From: an uncultured Clostridia bacterium | GTDB lineage: Bacteria > Bacillota > Clostridia > RGIG6154 | Length of the DNA: 5,836 nucleotides | Direction: 5' to 3' | Assembly (NCBI GenBank): GCA_934457515.1 | Contig: CAKSHV010000104.1 | Location: forward strand, 1 to 5,836 | Shown here: positions 1-5,836 of the stretch, in pieces | Position numbering within the stretch: the first letter of the stretch is position 1 | Layout: each line of letters starts with the position of its first letter | The notes under the pieces: generated by a model | The model's input: the letters and a program-made list of their open reading frames with translations, nothing else | Told to the model about the DNA's origin: nothing | Databases searched by the model: none | Program-made: the position numbers and the translations under genes

Positions 1-306
1 CTTCTGCACCGCATACAAAATGCCCGCCGAAAAAACAAGACACTCATATCTGCACTTTTTCGGCTCGCCGCCGTGCACAATTCCGCCCGGAATAACAGCG
101 CTCTGACCCTTTTCCAAAACAAACCGCCTGCCGTTAAGCGTTAAATAAAACTGCCCCTCCGAAACGCGGATCATTTCAAAATCCTTGTGCCAGTGCATTT
201 GCATGAAATACCGCGGATTGTCATGGCTTACGGAATACAGCTCAATCGGAAAATCGGGCGTTCCACGCTGCATATTTTCGTGTATGGACGATAAATTCAA
301 TTTCAT
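1..306 (-). CDS. AraC-family transcriptional regulator, N-terminal cupin domain (partial, cut by window edge)
   Basis: Reading the minus strand from the ATG at 306-304 gives an open frame of 102 residues that runs off the window start, so the C-terminal part is missing. The visible part resembles the sugar-sensing cupin domain of AraC/XylS regulators: an HWH motif at residues 38-40 followed by KDFEMIRVSEG, then a beta-rich stretch (QFYLTLNGRRFVLEKGQ) and a second histidine in PGGIVHGG (residues 73-80). The pair of two-helix DNA-binding motifs normally at the C-terminus would lie outside the window and was not seen. The start is preceded by GGAG at 312-309, only 2 nt from the ATG, which is unusually close, so the start is likely but not certain. 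It is divergent from fucI with about 100 bp between the starts. By inference it senses L-fucose or a related sugar and controls fucI. It could also be a plain cupin protein if the DNA-binding domain is absent. Confidence 0.82.
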   Translation of the reverse strand, partial: MKLNLSSIHENMQRGTPDFPIELYSVSHDNPRYFMQMHWHKDFEMIRVSEGQFYLTLNGRRFVLEKGQSAVIPGGIVHGGEPKKCRYECLVFSAGILYAVQK

Positions 307-339
307 GACTCCAATCGTAATATACTTATACTTTTTCAT

Positions 340-369
340 AGTATAACACAAGTTTTTTATGATTGTCAA
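340..369 (-). promoter_or_regulatory. Predicted sigma-A promoter of the AraC-family regulator
   Basis: On the minus strand there is a perfect -35 TTGACA (369-364), an 18-bp spacer and a -10 TATACT (345-340), one mismatch from consensus. The predicted start is near 333, giving a leader of roughly 27 nt before the ATG at 306. The -10 overlaps the AGTATAA repeat at 340-346, so a protein bound there could block it. Confidence 0.6.
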
Positions 370-378
370 TGATATAAT
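370..378 (+). promoter_or_regulatory. Predicted extended -10 promoter of fucI
   Basis: TGATATAAT at 370-378 is a perfect extended -10 (TGnTATAAT). No good -35 lies at the right distance: position 350-355 reads AAGTTT. A weak -35 with a strong extended -10 suits a promoter that depends on an activator, which fits a divergent AraC-type regulator. The predicted start is near 385, giving a leader of about 24 nt. Confidence 0.6.
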
Positions 379-394
379 TACAGTATAAAACAAA

Positions 395-401
395 AAGGAG
401 G
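395..401 (+). promoter_or_regulatory. Ribosome binding site of fucI
   Basis: AAGGAGG lies 7 nt before the ATG at 409. It decides the start: the nearby ATG at 405 is out of frame and too close to the site. Confidence 0.85.
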
Positions 402-408
402 AATATGT

Positions 409-2190
409 ATGAAACCGAAAATCGGCATACGCCCGACCATCGACGGCAGATGGGGCGGCGTTAGAGAAAGTTTGGAAGAAAAAACAATGGCTATGGCAAA
501 AGCCGCCAAAGAATTGATTGAAAAAAACGTATTTTATCAGGACGGCACACCCGCAGAATGCGTCATCTCGCCCTGCACCATAGGCGGCGGCGCGGAAGCT
601 GCAAAGTGCGCAGACTATTTTAAAACGCAGAACGTAACCGCAACTCTTGCGGTAACGCCCTGCTGGTGCTACGGCAGCGAAACCATGGACTTAGACCCGA
701 ACACCACAAAAGCGGTTTGGGGCTTTAACGGAACCGAGCGCCCCGGTGCGGTATACTTGGCTGCAGTTATGGCGGCGTTTGCACAAAGAGGTCTGCCCGC
801 ATTTTCCATGTACGGTCATGATGTGCAGGAGGCTTCGGACAACACCGTTCCGGAAGATGTTGCAGAAAAAATGATTCGCTGGGCAAAATCCGCAATTGCT
901 GTCGGTCAGATGAAAGACAAGGCATATGTTAACTTAGGCGGCGTTGCAATGGGTATTGCAGGCTCTTACTGCGACATGTCGTTCATGCAGAAATACTTGG
1001 GCATCCGTGCGGAATGGGTGGATTTAACCGAAATTTTAAGAAGAATCAACCTTGAAATTTATGATAAAGACGAGTATGAAAAGGCATTGAAATGGATTAA
1101 GGCAAATTGCCCCGAAGGCTTTGACAAAAACGCGGGCAAAAACTTCCCCGAAATCATCAAAAAGTCCAAGTTTATCAATGCGGACAAGGATTGGGAATTT
1201 ATCGCAAAATTCACCATTATCGTAAACGATATTTTATACGGCAACCCGAAATTAGACGAGCTGGGCTGGCATGAAGAGGCTCTTGGCAAAAACGCCATTG
1301 CCGGCGGCTTCCAGGGACAGAGAAACTGGACAGACTGGCTGCCAAACGCAGACTTCACCGAGGCGATTATGGCAAGCTCTTTTAACTGGAACGGCAAAAA
1401 AATGCCGACTCCGTTTGCAACCGAGAACGATACATTAAACGGCATTTCCATGCTGTTCGCTACCCTGCTTTCGGGCAAAGCGCCTGCTTTCCATGACGTG
1501 CGCACCTACTGGTCGCCCGACGCAGTTAAACGCGTGACCGGCAAAGAACTGACCGGCAAAGCGGCAAACGGCATTATGCACCTGATTAACTCCGGCGCAA
1601 CCGCACTGGACTGCACAGGCGCTGCAAAAGATGAAAACGGCGTGAACACCCAGAAACAGTGGTGGAAGATGACCGAGGAAGATATCAACGCGTGCCTGAA
1701 GGCAACCGACTGGTGCCGTGCGGACTATGAGTATTTCCGCGGCGGCGGCTTCTCCAGCCACTTTAAAACACAGGCTGAAATGCCGGTTACCATGCTGCGC
1801 GTGAATTTGGTTGAGGGCGTCGGGCCCGTTATCCAGATTGCAGAGGGATACACCTGCGTTCTGCCCGACGACGTTCATGAAAAGTTAGACAAACGCACCG
1901 ACCCGACCTGGCCGACCACCTGGTTTGCGCCTATTTTAACCGGTAAGGGCGCATTTAAAGATGTGTACAGCGTTATGGCAAACTGGGGTGCAAACCACGG
2001 TGTTACCATCGGCGGACACATCGGCGCGGATATTATCACGCTGTGCTCTATGCTCAGAATTCCTGTAACCATGCACAATGTGCCGGAGGAAAAGGTATAC
2101 CGTCCGCACGCTTGGGCATCGTTCGGAACAGAGGATGCACAGGCAGCTGACTATCAGGCTTGCACAAAATACGGTCCTTTGTACAAATAA
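409..2190 (+). CDS. fucI: L-fucose isomerase FucI
   Basis: A complete 593-residue protein, matching the 591 residues of E. coli FucI as recalled. It is a cytosolic Mn2+-dependent aldose-ketose isomerase that converts L-fucose to L-fuculose, the first step of fucose breakdown; family members also isomerise D-arabinose. Family-typical stretches run along the whole length: KIGIRPTIDGRWGGVRESLE at the N-terminus, GGFQGQRNWTDWLPN (299-313), ATENDTLNG (337-345), DVRTYWSP (363-370), EYFRGGG (441-447), WPTTWFAP (501-508), VYSVMANWGANHG (519-531) and KYGPLYK at the end. The metal and catalytic residues of the E. coli enzyme, Glu337, Asp361 and His528, correspond to E339, D363 and H530, all present with a constant +2 offset. 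The gene has its own promoter and a hairpin follows, so it seems monocistronic. No fucK, fucA or fucP is seen here, so the rest of the pathway must be encoded elsewhere. Confidence 0.97.
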   Translation: MKPKIGIRPTIDGRWGGVRESLEEKTMAMAKAAKELIEKNVFYQDGTPAECVISPCTIGGGAEAAKCADYFKTQNVTATLAVTPCWCYGSETMDLDPNTTKAVWGFNGTERPGAVYLAAVMAAFAQRGLPAFSMYGHDVQEASDNTVPEDVAEKMIRWAKSAIAVGQMKDKAYVNLGGVAMGIAGSYCDMSFMQKYLGIRAEWVDLTEILRRINLEIYDKDEYEKALKWIKANCPEGFDKNAGKNFPEIIKKSKFINADKDWEFIAKFTIIVNDILYGNPKLDELGWHEEALGKNAIAGGFQGQRNWTDWLPNADFTEAIMASSFNWNGKKMPTPFATENDTLNGISMLFATLLSGKAPAFHDVRTYWSPDAVKRVTGKELTGKAANGIMHLINSGATALDCTGAAKDENGVNTQKQWWKMTEEDINACLKATDWCRADYEYFRGGGFSSHFKTQAEMPVTMLRVNLVEGVGPVIQIAEGYTCVLPDDVHEKLDKRTDPTWPTTWFAPILTGKGAFKDVYSVMANWGANHGVTIGGHIGADIITLCSMLRIPVTMHNVPEEKVYRPHAWASFGTEDAQAADYQACTKYGPLYK

Positions 2191-2209
2191 GGAATTGAAA
2201 TTTAAAACG

Positions 2210-2237
2210 GCGCCCGCTGCCATATGGCAGCGGGCGC
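2210..2237 (+). terminator. GC-rich perfect palindrome after fucI, probable terminator
   Basis: Twenty nt after the fucI stop, a perfect 28-bp palindrome pairs GCGCCCGCTGCC (2210-2221) with GGCAGCGGGCGC (2226-2237) around a central ATAT. The plus strand then has only TTTAGCG, a short U-run; on the minus strand the stem is followed by CGTTTTAAATTT. It probably stops fucI transcription, and may act in both directions between these convergent genes. Confidence 0.7.
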
Positions 2238-2327
2238 TTTAGCGTACCGGAAAAATTTGCAGACAACAAAAAGTATTGCCCCAGACTGCCCAAAAAATAG
2301 TTTATCGACAGAAGTTTGATAGAATTA

Positions 2328-2371
2328 TCGCAAAAACAAAATAGGATACGAACGAAGTTCGTATCCTATTT
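2328..2371 (-). terminator. Rho-independent terminator of groES-groEL
   Basis: A perfect 15-bp stem (2339-2353 with 2357-2371) closes on a 3-nt loop, GAA on the plus strand and TTC on the minus strand. Read on the minus strand it starts 29 nt after the groEL stop codon and runs straight into a U-tract, TTTTGTTTTTGCG (about 2340-2328). The plus-strand side lacks a comparable T-run, so it serves mainly groEL. Confidence 0.88.
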
Positions 2372-2400
2372 AAAAGTGTCAATTTACCCGGCATGTTTTA

Positions 2401-4059
<1,659 letters not shown>

Positions 4060-4063
4060 TTAA

Positions 4064-4395
<332 letters not shown>

Positions 4396-4403
4396 CAAGT
4401 ATT

Positions 4404-4431
4404 ATTTTACACCTTTTTCCTGATTTGTCAA
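4404..4431 (-). promoter_or_regulatory. Sigma-A promoter of groES-groEL
   Basis: On the minus strand: perfect -35 TTGACA (4431-4426), a 16-bp spacer, and -10 TAAAAT (4409-4404), one mismatch from TATAAT. The start would fall near 4397, at the edge of CIRCE, the usual arrangement for HrcA repression. An overlapping AATAAT/TAATAC further downstream is a less well placed -10 alternative. Confidence 0.75.
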
Positions 4432-4453
4432 GTGTTTTTTTGAAAAAAATTAA
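4432..4453 (-). promoter_or_regulatory. UP-like A/T tract upstream of the groES promoter
   Basis: On the minus strand this 22-nt stretch reads TTAA, seven T, C, seven A, CAC, and directly abuts the -35 TTGACA. Compared with the E. coli UP-element consensus as I remember it (nnAAAWWTWTTTTnnAAAAnnn), about 12 of 15 specified positions match. Such elements are bound by the RNA polymerase alpha C-terminal domain and raise promoter strength. The function here is inferred. Confidence 0.5.
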
Positions 4454-4655
4454 ACTTTTTCTGACCTTTATATTTTTTATTCCAATTTATGAAAAAATTC
4501 GTCTTTTTTTGCGAAATATCCCTTCGTTCTTTTAAGTGATTTCTCTTTTTTTTATTATTATATTAAGTATAAATGCATATACTTATAAATTGTATTCTTT
4601 TACACATAATAAAATTAACCGAATTTGTAATTTTTATATTTTTTATGTGCTTTTT
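4454..4655. other. AT-rich intergenic DNA between divergent groES and pflB
   Basis: About 200 bp of strongly A/T-rich sequence with many T-runs, in contrast to the GC-balanced genes around it. It holds an inverted repeat TAAGTATA (4564-4571) / TATACTTA (4578-4585) with a 6-nt spacer. I see no credible gene: the open frames crossing it have low-complexity Ile/Phe/Tyr-rich products, no ribosome site, and run through the pflB promoter. Confidence 0.7.
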
Positions 4656-4665
4656 GAGCATGCTC
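4656..4665. repeat. GAGCATGCTC palindrome abutting the pflB -35
   Basis: A perfect 10-bp palindrome ends one base before the pflB -35 hexamer. Its position makes it a candidate operator or activator site, but it is short and no known regulator consensus was recognised. Confidence 0.35.
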
Positions 4666-4694
4666 TTGACACAATCTGTAGTATGTGCTATAAT
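4666..4694 (+). promoter_or_regulatory. Consensus extended -10 sigma-A promoter of pflB
   Basis: Perfect -35 TTGACA (4666-4671), the optimal 17-bp spacer, and perfect -10 TATAAT (4689-4694) with the extended -10 TG at 4686-4687. The predicted start is near 4701, giving a leader of about 86 nt before pflB. All elements match consensus, so a strong promoter is expected. Confidence 0.88.
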
Positions 4695-4700
4695 AAGAAA

Positions 4701-4742
4701 CAACAATTTGTAGTTGTGTTCCCCGCACGCACACAATTGTTG
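4701..4742 (+). promoter_or_regulatory. Foldable 5' leader of pflB
   Basis: At the predicted transcript start, CAACAATT (4701-4708) can pair with AATTGTTG (4735-4742). Inside it, GTGT (4716-4719) can pair with ACAC (4731-4734), stacking on the outer stem and leaving a C/G-rich loop (4720-4730). A competing pairing, TTGTGT (4714-4719) with ACACAA (4731-4736), would break part of the outer stem. It may stabilise the mRNA or act as a regulatory structure. There is no U-run after it, so it is not an obvious attenuator, and it matches no riboswitch class I recognise. Confidence 0.4.
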
Positions 4743-4771
4743 CTTAAAGCACACAAGGATTGGCAAAATTG

Positions 4772-4778
4772 AAGGAGG
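4772..4778 (+). promoter_or_regulatory. Ribosome binding site of pflB
   Basis: AAGGAGG, 8 nt before the ATG at 4787, fixing that start. Confidence 0.88.
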
Positions 4779-4786
4779 AAACATAA

Positions 4787-5836
4787 ATGGAAGCGGCATG
4801 GAAAGACTTTAAAAAAGGAATATGGGAAAAAGAGATAAACGTGCGTGACTTCATTCAGAAAAACTACACGCCCTATGAGGGCGATGAAAGCTTTTTAGAG
4901 GAAGCTACACAAGACACAAAGGATTTGTGGGCACAGGTTATGGAGCTTTCCAAAAAAGAAATGGAAGCCGGCGGCGTTTTGGACATGGACACGAAAGTGA
5001 TTTCGGGCATTACCTCGCACGGACCGGGATATTTAGACAAATCCAAAGAAAAAATTGTTGGTTTTCAGACAGACAAACCCTTTAAACGGTCGCTCCAGCC
5101 TTACGGCGGAATCCGTATGGCAGAAAAAGCGTGCGCGGAAAACGGTTACAAAGTAGACCCTGAAATCAGTGAATTTTTCACGGTTCACCGCAAAACACAC
5201 AACGCAGGCGTTTTTGATGCATACACGCCCGAAATGCGTGCGTGCCGCTCGAACCACATTATAACCGGTCTGCCCGACGCATACGGCAGAGGCAGAATCA
5301 TCGGCGACTACCGCCGTGTTGCACTCTACGGTGTGGACAAGCTGATTGCGGACAAAGAAAAGCAAAAGGCAACCACAAGAATTATTATGTATTCCGATGT
5401 TATCCGCGAGCGCGAAGAGCTGTCCGAGCAGATTCGTGCCCTCGGCGAACTGAAAAAATTGGGCGAGATTTACGGCTATGACATCAGCCGCCCCGCACAG
5501 AACGTGCAGGAAGCCATTCAGTGGCTGTATTTCGGCTATCTGGCGGCTGTTAAAGAGCAGAACGGAGCGGCAATGTCGCTTGGCAGAACGTCAACATTCT
5601 TAGACATCTACGCACAGCGCGATTTACAAAACGGCACCTTTACCGAATCGCAGATTCAGGAAATGGTTGACCATTTCATTATGAAGCTTCGCCTGGTAAA
5701 ATTCGCAAGAACGCCCGAATACAACGCCCTGTTCTCCGGCGACCCGACCTGGGTTACCGAATCCATCGGCGGTATCGGCATTGACGGACGCCCGCTGGTT
5801 ACCAAAATGTCGTTCAGATACCTGCACACACTGCAC
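4787..5836 (+). CDS. pflB: Pyruvate formate-lyase (formate C-acetyltransferase), N-terminal part, cut by window edge
   Basis: The frame gives 350 codons and runs off the window. The full enzyme is about 740-760 residues, so slightly under half is present. PflB is a cytosolic glycyl-radical enzyme converting pyruvate and CoA to acetyl-CoA and formate in anaerobic fermentation. Close matches to E. coli PflB include [19 protein letters not shown] (19-37), [11 protein letters not shown] (75-85), [15 protein letters not shown] (135-149), [20 protein letters not shown] (160-179), [16 protein letters not shown] (258-273) and [13 protein letters not shown] (317-329). The pyruvate-pocket Arg176 and Trp333 of E. 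coli correspond to R170 and W322. Relative to E. coli there is a gap of about five residues near 190-205. The catalytic cysteine pair and the C-terminal glycyl-radical loop lie beyond the window, so activity cannot be judged. The strong match separates it from glycerol dehydratase-like relatives. The activating enzyme gene pflA is often next and may follow. Confidence 0.96.
   Translation, partial: MEAAWKDFKKGIWEKEINVRDFIQKNYTPYEGDESFLEEATQDTKDLWAQVMELSKKEMEAGGVLDMDTKVISGITSHGPGYLDKSKEKIVGFQTDKPFKRSLQPYGGIRMAEKACAENGYKVDPEISEFFTVHRKTHNAGVFDAYTPEMRACRSNHIITGLPDAYGRGRIIGDYRRVALYGVDKLIADKEKQKATTRIIMYSDVIREREELSEQIRALGELKKLGEIYGYDISRPAQNVQEAIQWLYFGYLAAVKEQNGAAMSLGRTSTFLDIYAQRDLQNGTFTESQIQEMVDHFIMKLRLVKFARTPEYNALFSGDPTWVTESIGGIGIDGRPLVTKMSFRYLHTLH

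Larger units (their letters stand above)
321..388. repeat. TATACT/AGTATA repeat cluster, candidate operator
   Basis: TATACT occurs twice in tandem at 321-326 and 327-332. TTATACT (326-332) forms an inverted repeat with AGTATAA (340-346) across a 7-nt spacer. A further AGTATAA copy lies at 382-388, exactly 42 bp from the first, about four helical turns. The copies overlap the regulator's -10 and the predicted fucI start. By inference these are binding sites for the regulator. In AT-rich DNA such short repeats can also arise by chance. Confidence 0.4.
2191..2400. other. Convergent intergenic region between fucI and groEL
   Basis: This 210-bp stretch holds the two hairpins listed separately (2210-2237 and 2339-2371). 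The roughly 100 bases between them show no convincing promoter, ribosome site or small gene. Confidence 0.75.

Noticed and set aside
363..368. TTGTCA as the -35 of fucI
   Set aside because: Only 4 nt separate it from TATAAT at 373; pairing with TATAAA at 384 would need a short 15-bp spacer. It is better read as the other strand of the regulator's TTGACA.
1059..1878. Minus-strand open frames of about 147-148 codons (1059-1505 and 1435-1878)
   Set aside because: They lie antisense inside fucI, whose full-length protein is clearly real; no ribosome sites, and products look like random Ser/Ala-rich translation.
1875..2293. Minus-strand open frames over the fucI 3' end and terminator
   Set aside because: They overlap fucI and the GC-rich palindrome, lack ribosome sites and resemble no protein family.
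4714..4736. Classical Rex repressor site at pflB
   Set aside because: TTGTGT and ACACAA half-sites are present but separated by 11 nt rather than the about 6 nt expected for a Rex palindrome, and the inner bases differ. Kept only as a test to run.
4536..4799. Two 78-codon open frames, one on each strand, in the AT-rich region
   Set aside because: Low-complexity products, no ribosome sites, and both cross the pflB promoter and leader.
5033..5836. Open frames within pflB on both strands (5033-5365, 5242-5481, 5624-5836)
   Set aside because: They overlap the strongly conserved pflB frame and have no ribosome sites or family resemblance.

Overview
The window looks like chromosomal DNA from an anaerobic, fermentative Firmicute, most likely a clostridial gut-type bacterium. 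The evidence is: strong AGGAGG-type ribosome binding sites on every complete gene, near-consensus sigma-A promoters, a perfect CIRCE operator in front of groES-groEL, a pyruvate formate-lyase gene, and clostridial-type sequence in all proteins. No transposon, phage, CRISPR, tRNA or rRNA sequence was seen.

Layout, left to right. (1) Positions 1-306, minus strand: the N-terminal 102 residues of an AraC-family regulator with a cupin sensor domain, cut by the window edge. (2) Positions 307-408: a compact divergent promoter region with repeated AGTATAA/TTATACT motifs. (3) Positions 409-2190, plus strand: a complete fucI (L-fucose isomerase), followed by a GC-rich perfect palindrome. (4) Positions 2191-2400: a convergent intergenic region that also holds the groEL terminator. 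(5) Positions 2401-4348, minus strand: the groES-groEL operon, with its promoter, CIRCE and an UP-like A/T tract upstream. (6) Positions 4432-4786: a very AT-rich intergenic region ending in an essentially perfect extended -10 promoter and a structured leader. (7) Positions 4787-5836, plus strand: the first 350 codons of pflB, cut by the window edge.

The genes form three independent units. The AraC-type protein probably controls fucI, which converts L-fucose to L-fuculose (fucI enzymes also act on D-arabinose). No fuculokinase, aldolase or permease is visible, and fucI appears to be transcribed alone. groESL is a standard HrcA/CIRCE heat-shock operon. pflB cleaves pyruvate to acetyl-CoA and formate during fermentation, and its promoter looks strong.

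I did not find a new multi-gene system. The items most worth a second look are regulatory: the overlapping araC/fucI promoters with their repeats, the UP-like element of groESL, and the palindrome, promoter and foldable leader of pflB.
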